This document shows positions 53,258 through 62,003 of a DNA stretch of 64,000 nt, piece after piece. This DNA comes from Algoriphagus aestuariicola. GTDB taxonomy: Bacteria; Bacteroidota; Bacteroidia; Cytophagales; Cyclobacteriaceae. The stretch lies in assembly GCF_017254835.1 (NCBI RefSeq), contig NZ_JAFKCW010000002.1, positions 434,001-498,000 of the forward strand, given 5' to 3'. Position numbers and translations under genes: made by a program. Numbering within the stretch: the stretch's first letter is position 1; each line of letters opens with the position of its first letter. The notes under the pieces are model-generated. The model made no database searches. It saw only the letters and a program-made list of their open reading frames with translations, and was not told where the DNA came from.

Positions 53258-53598
53258 CAGTCTAAGGTGTTTGGTACTCAATCGAATTTGGAAAAAAATG
53301 TTTGGATTTTCAGTGAAAGAAGAAGTTTATACCCGATGCAGGTTCAAAAGTTATGTGACTACTCATTGTAAGTCGGTCTTTAGCAATTCTCCTAAAAGGT
53401 TCGAAATTCGAGGAAACCGTAGTCCACCAGACCTCTAAGCTTAACAGAAATCTTCAACTAAAACCAAATCCACGCTTCGGCAAGCTCGGCGACATACTTC
53501 GACCGGCTCAGCAACCATTTGCGAACAGATTCATCCAGTTCAGCCAGCGACTCCCTTTTCCGCACCCTGCATTGTTCAACGGGCCCATTTACCATTTC
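53258..53598. other. intergenic region with repeat copies
   Basis: No gene was found between the divergent-facing ends here. The only structure is the pair of repeat copies at 53472-53515. Confidence 0.45.
53472..53515 (-). repeat. two inverted copies of the 23-bp repeat family
   Basis: Read on the minus strand, 53515-53496 is GGTTGCTGAGCCGGTCGAAG and 53492-53472 begins GTCGCCGAGCTTGCCGAAG, both close to the 51454-51522 units but in opposite orientation. Confidence 0.55.
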
Positions 53599-54480
53599 CT
53601 AGCCAAGCAATCGTTCCCTCAATGCTTCCCGATAATTCGAGATCGCTATTTCGGACAAGGCCAAAAACAGGTAAGGCTCGATCAGCTCCAGTTCCATTAG
53701 GTGGAAGATTCCATCTATTTCCACTCCGTCCACCCGGCCGTAAAGGGTCTCTTTTCCGAAGGTATCCATTAGCTTTTGGGCGGAGTCCAACATCGTTTGG
53801 CTGGGTTGGATTTCCTGGATCGTGCCACCAAAGTAATGCTGCACGCGGAAGTCAGCCTTTGCCGGAGTCTTCAGCACGGCGTGGGAAAACTTCCCGTTGA
53901 AAAAAAGCAAAGAATACTCCCCCACTTCGGCTACCTCGGCGATGTAAGGCTGGGCAAGGAAATCTTCAGCCTGCACAAGTTCAACTACCCTTTCGTGGTA
54001 CATTTCCCATTCGGCGAGCGGAATCTTCAAGGTGTTCTTTGCGCCGCCGCTGACCAGGGGTTTGACGACAATTGTGTCTGCCACGATTTTCGTCCGGATT
54101 TTTTCCAAATCGGGCTTACTCCCCTTCTCCATAATCAATCCTGAAACCACCGGAAAGCCCGCGGCCTCAATCTCAAGCAAGTACTCTTTGCTGGAGTTCC
54201 ACTGAATGGTATCGAGATCGTTAAGTACGGGGATGCCCATGGATCTGATTTTCTCTATCCATTGCAAAAAGTCCGCATAATAATCGAAATAGTCCCAAGG
54301 AGACTTGATCAACAAATGATTATAGTTTGCCCAGTCGACGTTGGGATCAGACCAAACGACAATCTCATGGGAGATACCCAGCTCAGCCAATATGCTGGAA
54401 AGCAGCTTGTCTTCATTGACTGTTCCGGTGTCATAGGCTCCGACTGAAAAATAGCTGACGATGGCGATGTGTAGAGACAT
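53599..54480 (-). CDS. ATP-grasp domain protein (RimK/DcsG-like)
   Basis: A 293-residue cytoplasmic protein: an N-terminal Rossmann-like part (HIAIVSYFSVGAYD, LLIKSPWDYFDYY), then an ATP-grasp core with IVADTIVVKPLVSGGAKNT as nucleotide-binding strands, EDFLAQPYIAEVAEVGEYSL and the metal site YGRVDGVEIDGIFHLMELEL. The order resembles RimK-like ligases and the cycloserine ligase DcsG. It should join a carboxylate to an amine through an acyl-phosphate; substrates are not readable. Divergent from the glycosyltransferase gene. Confidence 0.82.
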   Translation of the reverse strand: MSLHIAIVSYFSVGAYDTGTVNEDKLLSSILAELGISHEIVVWSDPNVDWANYNHLLIKSPWDYFDYYADFLQWIEKIRSMGIPVLNDLDTIQWNSSKEYLLEIEAAGFPVVSGLIMEKGSKPDLEKIRTKIVADTIVVKPLVSGGAKNTLKIPLAEWEMYHERVVELVQAEDFLAQPYIAEVAEVGEYSLLFFNGKFSHAVLKTPAKADFRVQHYFGGTIQEIQPSQTMLDSAQKLMDTFGKETLYGRVDGVEIDGIFHLMELELIEPYLFLALSEIAISNYREALRERLLG

Positions 54481-54576
54481 GGAGTTTTTTTCACAAAACT
54501 AGCTTTTAAGCAAATTTCACAGCGGCCACTCTTCAAAAATCCCCCTAAAGGCTTACTTTTGGCCTGTAATAGCGCC

Positions 54577-55323
54577 ATGACCCACCGAAAACTCGTCATC
54601 ATACCGACCTACAATGAGCTGGAAAACATCAGCGACATGGTACAGTCAGTGATGGGTCTGGACGGTGACTTTGAGCTCCTGATCATAGACGACGGCTCCC
54701 CGGACGGAACCGGTGCAATTGTCAAAAGCCTGCAATTCACTTATCCTGAGCGCCTTCACCTGATGGAGCGTAAAGGAAAGCTAGGCCTCGGCACGGCTTA
54801 CATCGCGGGATTCAAATGGGCGCTTAAGCGCAACTACGAGTTTATCTTCGAGATGGACTGCGACTTTTCGCATGATCCCAAAGATCTCATCCGACTCTTC
54901 GAAGCGGTGAAGGACCGCAGCTTTGACTTGGCTATCGGCTCCCGCTATATCACCGGAGTCAACGTGGTCAACTGGCCCATGGGCCGCGTGCTCATGTCCT
55001 ATTTCGCCAGCGTTTACGTAAAATTCATCACGGGACTACCTGTGAAGGATGCCACAGCTGGATTCAAGTGCTACCACCGCTCTGTACTCGAGAAAATAAA
55101 ACTGGATGAGATCAAGTTCATCGGCTACGCCTTCCAGATCGAAATGAAATTCACCACTTGGAAGCTGGGATTCAAAATCATCGAGGTACCGATTATCTTC
55201 ACCGACCGTACCAAAGGAACCTCCAAAATGAGCCAGAAAATCTTCAAAGAAGCAGTTTTGGGTGTGATCTGGATGAAAATCAAAAGTGTTTTTTCCCCCT
55301 ATAAGCTCAATCGAATCGGATAG
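54577..55323 (+). CDS. polyprenol monophosphomannose synthase-like glycosyltransferase (GT2)
   Basis: The ATG at 54577 (248 residues) removes a short unconserved extension. GT2 motifs: VIIPTYNELENI, DDGSPDGTGAI, EMDCDFSHDP (DxD metal motif), then AIGSRYITGV and DATAGFKCYHR, FQIEMKF and FTDRTKGTSKMS, the dolichol-phosphate mannose synthase signature. It makes a polyprenyl-phosphate sugar on the inner membrane for glycosylation of envelope components. No C-terminal membrane helices. A TACTTTTG -7 box lies 15 bases before the ATG. The 3' end overlaps the convergent permease gene by 17 bases. Confidence 0.92.
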   Translation: MTHRKLVIIPTYNELENISDMVQSVMGLDGDFELLIIDDGSPDGTGAIVKSLQFTYPERLHLMERKGKLGLGTAYIAGFKWALKRNYEFIFEMDCDFSHDPKDLIRLFEAVKDRSFDLAIGSRYITGVNVVNWPMGRVLMSYFASVYVKFITGLPVKDATAGFKCYHRSVLEKIKLDEIKFIGYAFQIEMKFTTWKLGFKIIEVPIIFTDRTKGTSKMSQKIFKEAVLGVIWMKIKSVFSPYKLNRIG

Positions 55324-56524
55324 ATTTGATGGGATCAACGCGGGAGATCACCAGCACCGGTATCCACAGCACCAGCGAGGTCAGAATTGCAATTCCAATA
55401 TTGAGCCAAATAAAAATAGGCCAGTTCCACTGAATCGGTACATAGCTCATGTAGTAGCTGGCGGCGTCCAAAGGGATAAGCTTGAATTGGTCTTGCAAAA
55501 AGCCTATCCCAATCCCAATCAAATTGCCTAGGATGAGTCCCCGTCCGAGGATCTTCATCCCGTTCCAGAAGAAAATCCGGCGGATCTGCGCATTCCTCGC
55601 TCCCATCGCCTTTAGCAGACCGATCATCTGCGTGCGCTCCATGATCAGGATGAAAAGAATCGCACCCATGTTGAAGATCGCCACAAAGCCTATCAGGGAG
55701 ATAAACACGACCACGTTGGTGTCCAGCAAAGTCAACCAGTCGAAGATTTCCAGAAACTTGCTGCGGCTGTCCACCAGCTTCAGATCCAAATCCATCTGTT
55801 CCTCGATCAGCGGCAAATAGGCCTCCGTCTTTTTGGGATCGTCGACAAAAACCTCCAAACCGCCCACCTGATCTGCCGTCCAACCATTGAGGTTGCGGAT
55901 GGTCTGCAGCTCACCGACGACGATTTTTTCGTCAAAATTCTCCAGGTAAGTTTCGAAGATCCCCACTACCTCTACCCTTCTGAATCTCGGCGGATTTTGC
56001 ACAAAATACATGGTGACTTTATCACCGACATTTAGCAATAACTTATTGGCGATCATTCGGCTCAACAAAACCTCATTGCTCACTCCCGAGTCCGGTAGGT
56101 GAAGCATACGGCCTTCGACGAGGTATTTTGAGAAAGCCAAGGTGTCAAAGTCTTTCCCCACGCCCTTCATGAGTATGCCCTCTACCTCTTCATCACCCTT
56201 GAGCAAGGCGGCCTTGTGGGCAAAAGACTGTGTTTTGACGAGAAAATCGAGTTGCTTGGAATTTTGTACAAACTCGGAATGCAGCGAAAAAGGCGCCTCC
56301 TCAAAGGCATTGCTCATCTGAAAACGTTGAACCTGAAAGTGCCCTGTAAAGCCAAAAACCCGCTCGGAAACGGTGTTTTGGAAGCCTCCCAAAACCATAA
56401 ACGCGAGGATGGAAACGCCCAGACCAATGGCAAGACTCCAGACCGCGATACGGTGTATGGTACCCGAAAAACCTCCGGCCTGCTTGAAACTGATTCTTTT
56501 GGCAATGAAATAGGAAAGGTTCAA
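55307..56524 (-). CDS. LolC/LolE-type ABC transporter permease
   Basis: A 405-residue membrane protein with the four-helix FtsX/MacB layout: helix 1 at about 28-48, a large periplasmic domain (50-270), and three helices near 275-300, 325-350 and 370-395. The N-terminus FIAKRISFKQAGGFSGTIHR and the first helix region are LolC/E-like; FtsX motif ERTQMIGLLKAMGARNAQIR is present. It works with a LolD-type ATPase, not encoded here, to release lipoproteins from the inner membrane. Transcribed divergently from the NamZ gene (40 bases between start codons). Confidence 0.88.
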   Translation of the reverse strand: MNLSYFIAKRISFKQAGGFSGTIHRIAVWSLAIGLGVSILAFMVLGGFQNTVSERVFGFTGHFQVQRFQMSNAFEEAPFSLHSEFVQNSKQLDFLVKTQSFAHKAALLKGDEEVEGILMKGVGKDFDTLAFSKYLVEGRMLHLPDSGVSNEVLLSRMIANKLLLNVGDKVTMYFVQNPPRFRRVEVVGIFETYLENFDEKIVVGELQTIRNLNGWTADQVGGLEVFVDDPKKTEAYLPLIEEQMDLDLKLVDSRSKFLEIFDWLTLLDTNVVVFISLIGFVAIFNMGAILFILIMERTQMIGLLKAMGARNAQIRRIFFWNGMKILGRGLILGNLIGIGIGFLQDQFKLIPLDAASYYMSYVPIQWNWPIFIWLNIGIAILTSLVLWIPVLVISRVDPIKSIRFD

Positions 56525-56564
56525 GGGCTTGTATTAATTTGGCTTGAAATCCTCGCAAAATAGC

Positions 56565-57746
56565 ATGAAGCAAACGAAAAATTCATTCCTGATTTACTTT
56601 TTGGCGTTTTCACTTACCCTCTGCAACGTTCCTTTGGCTTTTTCACAGCAGACTATCCTGACCGGTGCCGAGCAACCCGAGTTGTATCTTTCATTGCTCG
56701 AAGGAAAAAAGGTTGGCTTCGTCGGAAACCAAACCAGCATCCTACCCCAATCAGCCAACAAACATGTGGTCGATTTTCTCCTTGAAAAAGGCATTGTGGT
56801 GAAAAAGGTCTTCGTGCCCGAACATGGCTTTCGCGGCACGGCGGATGCGGGTGAAAAGGTGGACAACAGCGTCGATCAAAAGACCGGGCTGCCGATAGTC
56901 TCATTATATGGGAACAACAAGAAACCCAGTGCAGCCCAGATTGCTGATTTGGACGTGGTGATCTTCGACTTGCAGGACGTGGGAACGCGTTTTTTCACCT
57001 ACATCAGCACCATGCACTACGTGATGGAGGCCTGTGCGGAACAGGGAAAAAAGGTGATTATTTTTGACCGTCCCAATCCGAATGGAGGCTACATCGACGG
57101 TCCCATGCTAAAGCCCGGCTTTGAATCCTTTGTGGGGATGCACAACATTCCCATAGTCCATGGATTGACCGTGGGTGAACTCGCACAGATGATCAATGGG
57201 GAAAAATGGCTCAAGGGAGGCCTAGTAGCCGACCTCACAGTGATTCCGGTAAAAGGCTGGACACACACCACTGCCTACAATCTTCCTATAAAACCCTCGC
57301 CCAACTTACCCAGCGACTTGGCGATCAAACTCTACCCTAGCACCTGTCTCTTTGAAGGCACGGTAGTTTCGCTCGGACGCGGCACTTATTTTCCCTTCCA
57401 AGTTTATGGCTATCCCGACCCCAAATTCGGCGACTTCACCTTTACTCCTGTCAGCATAGACGGCATGTCCAAGACACCACCCCATCAGGACAAGCTTTGC
57501 TACGGCGTGGACCTAAGAGGAGAATCGATGGACCACCACTTCACCCTAAGATACCTGCTGGACGCCTACGCCAAGTCGGGTATGAAAGAGAAATTTTTCA
57601 ACAACTACTTCAATACATTGGTCGGTACGGACGAGCTGAAAAAGCAGATCCTCGCCGGAAAGACCGAATCCGAAATCCGCGAGAGCTGGAAAGCTGGCTT
57701 AGATGCCTACAAGGCCAAGCGGGAAAAGTATTTGATTTATCGGTGA
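56565..57746 (+). CDS. exo-beta-N-acetylmuramidase NamZ family (DUF1343)
   Basis: The ATG at 56565 gives a signal peptide (FLAFSLTLCNVPLAFS-Q) and 393 residues, a full-length DUF1343/GH171 protein. Seen are KVGFVGNQTSILP, FVPEHGFRGTADAGEKVD, LYGNNKKPSAAQIADLDVVI, FDLQDVGTRFFTYISTMHYV and IIFDRPNPNGG, all typical. NamZ proteins cut terminal N-acetylmuramic acid from peptidoglycan fragments for reuse. No muropeptide permease or kinase gene is adjacent. Confidence 0.9.
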   Translation: MKQTKNSFLIYFLAFSLTLCNVPLAFSQQTILTGAEQPELYLSLLEGKKVGFVGNQTSILPQSANKHVVDFLLEKGIVVKKVFVPEHGFRGTADAGEKVDNSVDQKTGLPIVSLYGNNKKPSAAQIADLDVVIFDLQDVGTRFFTYISTMHYVMEACAEQGKKVIIFDRPNPNGGYIDGPMLKPGFESFVGMHNIPIVHGLTVGELAQMINGEKWLKGGLVADLTVIPVKGWTHTTAYNLPIKPSPNLPSDLAIKLYPSTCLFEGTVVSLGRGTYFPFQVYGYPDPKFGDFTFTPVSIDGMSKTPPHQDKLCYGVDLRGESMDHHFTLRYLLDAYAKSGMKEKFFNNYFNTLVGTDELKKQILAGKTESEIRESWKAGLDAYKAKREKYLIYR

Positions 57747-57830
57747 TTCTGGACTTGAGGCAAGATGATGCTCTTCGGTATTTGCAATTCCAAAGTAGCA
57801 TCTGAAGAGGATATTAATCAGAATTTGAAA

Positions 57831-58220
57831 ATGAAAAAATTGCTTGGTTACTATTTTGCGGTATTGATTTTAACCTCTAGTTCTTGCAGCCAAAACAACC
57901 CAAATTGGCTAGCTGATTTAAACCATGTCATCTCTCCTGATGGCAAAGCTATAGAATACCAAACGTTTTATAATGTAGATACGGTATTTCAAACTTCAGT
58001 TGCAGCTTGGATAACAACTCCTTCTGGAAGCGGAGGTGGAGGAATCTTTGATATCCAAAGTGCAAGCCCAATACCTTTGAAACTAAGCTGGAGAAATGAC
58101 TCAACCGTATTGATTCATTACAATTCGACTGGCAAAGTTATTCGCATGGAGAAGGAAATCTACTTCTTGGGAAGAAAGACCAATATTATGTACGAAAACC
58201 CTCGACCCCTTGAAGAGTAG
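57831..58220 (+). CDS. small lipoprotein of unknown function
   Basis: The ATG at 57831 gives a lipobox (LTSSSC, Cys18) and 129 residues. The mature part has no recognised domain but shows GSGGGGIFDIQS and beta-strand-like segments. The DNA is clearly AT-richer than the flanking namZ and fmt genes. It overlaps the start of the next small lipoprotein gene by 11 bases if that gene starts at its TTG. Confidence 0.62.
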   Translation: MKKLLGYYFAVLILTSSSCSQNNPNWLADLNHVISPDGKAIEYQTFYNVDTVFQTSVAAWITTPSGSGGGGIFDIQSASPIPLKLSWRNDSTVLIHYNSTGKVIRMEKEIYFLGRKTNIMYENPRPLEE

Positions 58221-58587
58221 AAGTTGGCTTGTGAAACTGTCAATCTTAATTTCATTTTGCGTTTCATGCGACATAAGAACCTCTAGCGAGCAACGATTTG
58301 AGGCAAATATTGGCTTTCCGCTTCCAGATGAAAAGGATGTCTTGAAGGATGAATTTCATGATATGTTGAGTGACTATGCGCTGATCTATGAGGTCAAACT
58401 GTCAACCACAGCAAATTTTGAGTTGTCTAAAAAAATTAAGCCTCTCGTCTGCGACAAGGTACAGGAATGCAACTGGTCATTAGACGAAAATGGATTTAAA
58501 TACCAATGCGAAAAGGGCCTCACTGTATATCGAGTGTACTTTGACACCCTAGCTAGAAGAGTCACCTACGAAGAATTTGCTGACTAG
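58210..58587 (+). CDS. small cysteine-containing lipoprotein, non-ATG start
   Basis: No ATG is available. TTG at 58210 gives 125 residues with a basic N-terminus and lipobox-like CVSC; GTG at 58231 is the alternative. The mature part has three further Cys (VCDKVQEC and YQCEK). No family was recognised. It is AT-rich, translated in the same direction as and overlapping the preceding lipoprotein, so the two probably form a pair. Confidence 0.55.
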   Translation: MKSRSWLVKLSILISFCVSCDIRTSSEQRFEANIGFPLPDEKDVLKDEFHDMLSDYALIYEVKLSTTANFELSKKIKPLVCDKVQECNWSLDENGFKYQCEKGLTVYRVYFDTLARRVTYEEFAD

Positions 58588-58667
58588 CATAATTTTTACA
58601 TTAACTCCTCCTGACAACAAATCCCTAAGAACTGAAACTTTGACTCCGCCAGCTTGCCAACTACCTC

Positions 58668-59651
58668 ATGGTTATCCATAACTTTGGATTCCATTATATC
58701 GAATACTGTATTTTGAATACTGAAGCAAAAGGAAAAGACCTCCGCATCATCTATATGGGTACTCCGGAATTTGCCGTGCCGGCCCTGGAAAAACTCGTGG
58801 AAAGCGGCTGGAACGTGGTCGCTGTGATCACCGCTGCCGATAAGCCACAAGGCCGCGGACAAAAGCTGATAGGCTCACCCGTGAAGGAAGCCGCTAAAAA
58901 ACTGGGCTTGCACATCCTCCAGCCCACCAACCTGAAAAACCCAGAGTTCCAGCAGGAGCTCAAAGACCTACAGGCCGACTTGCAGATCGTGGTAGCTTTT
59001 CGTATGCTGCCAGAGGCGGTCTGGAGCATGCCTCCCCTCGGCACCTTCAACCTCCACGCTTCCCTCCTGCCTAATTACCGCGGTGCAGCACCCATTAACT
59101 GGGCCATCATCAACGGAGAGAAGGAAACTGGCGTCACGACATTTTTCCTCAAGCATGAGATCGACACAGGAAGCATCATTTTCCAAGAAAAAATCCAGAT
59201 TTTGGAAGAGGACGACTTGGGAACAGTCTATGAAAAACTGATGACCATAGGCGCCGATCTGGTGGTAAAAACCGTCGAAGCAATCTCCAAAAACGAGGTC
59301 AATCCGACCATGCAGGATGAGACCCAAGCCATCCACCACGCCCCAAAAATCTTCAAAGAGACAGGCAAAATCGTTTGGTCGAATTCCGCTGAGTCCATTC
59401 ACAACCTAATCCGGGGACTTTCTCCCTATCCTGCCGCTTGGACAGAGTTTCAGGGTAAGACTTGCAAAGTCTTCAAGTCAGCCTTTTCTGCAAAAAACCT
59501 TTCTGGAAAGGAAGCCGGTGAATGGGAATCCGACGGAAAAAACTTCTTGAAATTTCAAACCGGAGCTGGCTCCCTGGAGGTTTTGGAATTGCAGCTTGAA
59601 GGAAAAAAACGGATGAAAATTGAGGAGTTACTCCGGGGATTAAAGCTATAA
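58668..59651 (+). CDS. fmt: methionyl-tRNA formyltransferase
   Basis: Adds a formyl group from 10-formyl-THF to initiator Met-tRNA. Seen are LRIIYMGTPEFAVPALEKL, NLHASLLPNYRGAAPINWAI (catalytic Asn/His region), TGVTTFFLKHEIDTGSI with catalytic Asp, and the C-terminal tRNA-binding part (IHNLIRGLSPYPAAW). The ATG at 58668 gives 327 residues; a TTG at 58713 would give 312, closer to the usual length and start, so the first 15 residues are uncertain. Upstream is the AT-rich lipoprotein pair. Confidence 0.94.
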   Translation: MVIHNFGFHYIEYCILNTEAKGKDLRIIYMGTPEFAVPALEKLVESGWNVVAVITAADKPQGRGQKLIGSPVKEAAKKLGLHILQPTNLKNPEFQQELKDLQADLQIVVAFRMLPEAVWSMPPLGTFNLHASLLPNYRGAAPINWAIINGEKETGVTTFFLKHEIDTGSIIFQEKIQILEEDDLGTVYEKLMTIGADLVVKTVEAISKNEVNPTMQDETQAIHHAPKIFKETGKIVWSNSAESIHNLIRGLSPYPAAWTEFQGKTCKVFKSAFSAKNLSGKEAGEWESDGKNFLKFQTGAGSLEVLELQLEGKKRMKIEELLRGLKL

Positions 59652-59765
59652 ACTCATGGGCAGTCTGCAGTAATCAGGATGTAAACTGCAAACTGATCAC
59701 CGCCAACGCTTTTTAATCCGGCTCATTTTTAGGAAATTAGGGATGAATTTTTAATTGTACGCATT

Positions 59766-60626
59766 ATGAAAAAGTCAGTTTTAAGTATCCTCATTTTGGC
59801 TGGTGCGATGGTTGCGTTGCCTTCCGAAGCCCAGCTATTAAAGAAAATCCAAAATGCCGCCGCCCAAGGCGTAGAAAATGCCACTACCAACCGGGCAAAA
59901 AACGCGTCCGAAAAGGCCACCAACGACGCTTTGGATGGAATGTTTGGCGGCATGATGGAGCCCGCTCCCACCGAGACCGACTACACCTTTACCGGATACA
60001 TGGTGATGGAAGTAACCAGCACGGACAAAAAAGGAAAGACAGAGGACCCGCTTCGGATGCAATATCTACTTTCATCGGATACGGAGTTTATGGGAATGGC
60101 CTTCGCCGATCCCAAAAAGGTAAATACCACCACTACCACCATCATGGACACCAAAAACCAGGCGATGGTCATCCTGCTGGAGGATGAGGGGAACAAATCG
60201 AGTATGGCGATGAAGCTCAACTACGACAAGGTGCAGGGAATGGTGGACGAGGAGGCCGAAAAACAGTTTGAGCAACCCGATTACAAAATCACCAAAACTG
60301 GAAATACCAAGGAAATCCTGGGATATACCTGCGAAGAATATCTCGTAGAAACTGAAGATGGTAATGGACAATATTGGGTCACCGAGGAGCCGATTGATGG
60401 ATTCTCCATGTTTTCACCCCAGAGCAATCCAATGGTCTCCAGCAAGACTATCGACAGATACACTTCGATGTTTTCCAATGCGCCAAAGGGCAATTTTATG
60501 GAAATGGTCTTCACGGACAACGATGGAACGGTCACAGACATGAAAGTAGTCGAACTCGATACCGACAGCCCCCGAAAGTACCGGATGTCTGACTATCCCA
60601 ATATGATGTCGGCAAGCGACAATTAA
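59766..60626 (+). CDS. secreted DUF4412 protein
   Basis: A 286-residue protein with a signal peptide (MKKSVLSILILAGAMVALPS, ending EA-Q), a basic Ala-rich helix (KIQNAAAQGVENATTNRAKN) and a DUF4412-type beta-rich domain (GYMVMEVTSTDKKGKTED, MQYLLSSDTEFMGM and YTCEEYLVETEDG with WVTEEP). Periplasmic; role unknown. A strong terminator follows. Confidence 0.85.
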   Translation: MKKSVLSILILAGAMVALPSEAQLLKKIQNAAAQGVENATTNRAKNASEKATNDALDGMFGGMMEPAPTETDYTFTGYMVMEVTSTDKKGKTEDPLRMQYLLSSDTEFMGMAFADPKKVNTTTTTIMDTKNQAMVILLEDEGNKSSMAMKLNYDKVQGMVDEEAEKQFEQPDYKITKTGNTKEILGYTCEEYLVETEDGNGQYWVTEEPIDGFSMFSPQSNPMVSSKTIDRYTSMFSNAPKGNFMEMVFTDNDGTVTDMKVVELDTDSPRKYRMSDYPNMMSASDN

Positions 60627-60640
60627 TCGTTTAATCGTTC

Positions 60641-60666
60641 AAAAGGGTAGTTTTTCTACCCTTTTT
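60641..60666 (+). terminator. terminator after the DUF4412 gene
   Basis: AAAAGGGTAG (60641-60650), loop TTTTT, CTACCCTTTTT (60656-60666): a perfect stem with T-rich end. Because the left arm begins with A residues it could also stop transcription from the other strand, but no minus-strand gene is there. Confidence 0.88.
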
Positions 60667-60717
60667 CATTTTTTCCTTTCCAAAGACTGGTAACTTCAAG
60701 CCAAACTTTGAAGCCCT

Positions 60718-61221
60718 GTGGAAATCATTCTTATCGTAGCCAAAGCGAAAAACAACGTCATAGGCAAAGACAATCAACTCATCTGGAAGCTTTCGGCTGA
60801 CCTTAAGCGATTTAAAAATCTCACTTCTGGCCACTACATCCTGATGGGAAGAAAAACCTACGAGTCCTTGGGCAAACCTCTCCCAAACCGAACGCACCTC
60901 ATCATCAGCCGCAACCCTAATTTTGCTGCCCCCGAAGGCCACTACGTCTTTTCCTCCGTCGAAGATGCCTTTATCTACTGCAACAAAATCGGAGAGGACA
61001 AACTCTTCGTCATTGGCGGGGGACAGCTCTATGCCGAGACCATCAATCTCTGCGATAGGCTGGAAATAACAGAAGTCGAAGCAAGCCCCGAAGGCGACAC
61101 CTTTTTCCCTGAGATTGATCCCCGAATTTGGGAAGAAAAGGGAAGAGAGAACCACGCGGCGGACGAGAAAAACGAATTTCCTTATTCTTTTGTGACTTAC
61201 GAAAAAGCAAGGAAATCATGA
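60718..61221 (+). CDS. folA: dihydrofolate reductase, GTG start
   Basis: A 167-residue enzyme reducing dihydrofolate with NADPH. Motifs: VAKAKNNVIGKDNQLIWKLS (substrate site), DLKRFKNLTSGHYILMGRKT (NADPH site), and FVIGGGQLYAE. The GTG at 60718 is preceded by AAACTTTG ending 7 bases upstream, one mismatch from the -7 box, so the transcript would be nearly leaderless. Stop overlaps the next ATG (ATGA), coupling it to the dehydrogenase gene. Confidence 0.95.
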   Translation: MEIILIVAKAKNNVIGKDNQLIWKLSADLKRFKNLTSGHYILMGRKTYESLGKPLPNRTHLIISRNPNFAAPEGHYVFSSVEDAFIYCNKIGEDKLFVIGGGQLYAETINLCDRLEITEVEASPEGDTFFPEIDPRIWEEKGRENHAADEKNEFPYSFVTYEKARKS

Positions 61222-62003
61222 TCAAACCTGTCATCTGGATTACCGGCGCATCCTCCGGCATAGGAGAAGCTTCGGCCAAGAGATTTTCGCAGAACGGCTA
61301 TCGGGTGATCATCTCCGCCCGGAAGGAAGGGGAGCTAAATCGAGTAAAGGAAGCATGTGCCAATCCTTCCGACGTACTCGTATTACCGCTTGATTTGACA
61401 GATATCCCCTCCTTCGAATCAAAAGTTGACCAAGCAATCGCCCGTTTCGGCCAAGTGGATGCAATGTTGCACAACGGTGGCATCAGCCAGCGCTCACTGA
61501 TCCGGGAGACGGGCTTGGAGGTAGACCGCAAGCTGATGGAGGTAAATTTCTTTGGTACGATTGCCTTGACCAAAGCTTTGCTCCCGCATTTCATATCCCA
61601 AAAGTCCGGCCATTTTGCTGTGATCAGCTCCCTGGTCGGGATCATCGGCTCTCCCTACCGCTCCTCGTATGCTGCATCCAAACATGCTCTCCATGGCTTT
61701 TTTGACACACTTCGAGCCGAGCACTATAAAGACCACATCACTGTCACGATGATCTGCCCAGGTTTCATCCGGACAAACGTCTCCGTCAACGCGATCACGG
61801 CGGATGGAAGCACTCTCGGTCAGATGGACGATGCCCAAGCAAACGGCATGAGTCCAGAGGATTGTGCAACAGAAATCTACGCAGCCATCACCCGCAAAAA
61901 AGAAGAAGTCTACATAGGAGGAAAGGAAACCATGGCTATCTATATCAAGCGATTTTTTCCTTCCATCTTTTCAAAAATCATCAGAAAAGCCAAAGTCAGA
62001 TAA
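61218..62003 (+). CDS. short-chain dehydrogenase/reductase
   Basis: The ATG at 61218 gives 261 residues and a 4-base overlap with folA. Classical SDR signatures: TGASSGIG at 9-16 (NAD(P) loop), HNGGIS (the NAG-like position), S138, and Y151xxxK155 (YAASK). PGFIRTNVS follows. Residue R35 just after the second strand suggests NADPH preference. Substrate is not readable. The cinA gene starts right after its stop codon. Confidence 0.92.
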   Translation: MIKPVIWITGASSGIGEASAKRFSQNGYRVIISARKEGELNRVKEACANPSDVLVLPLDLTDIPSFESKVDQAIARFGQVDAMLHNGGISQRSLIRETGLEVDRKLMEVNFFGTIALTKALLPHFISQKSGHFAVISSLVGIIGSPYRSSYAASKHALHGFFDTLRAEHYKDHITVTMICPGFIRTNVSVNAITADGSTLGQMDDAQANGMSPEDCATEIYAAITRKKEEVYIGGKETMAIYIKRFFPSIFSKIIRKAKVR

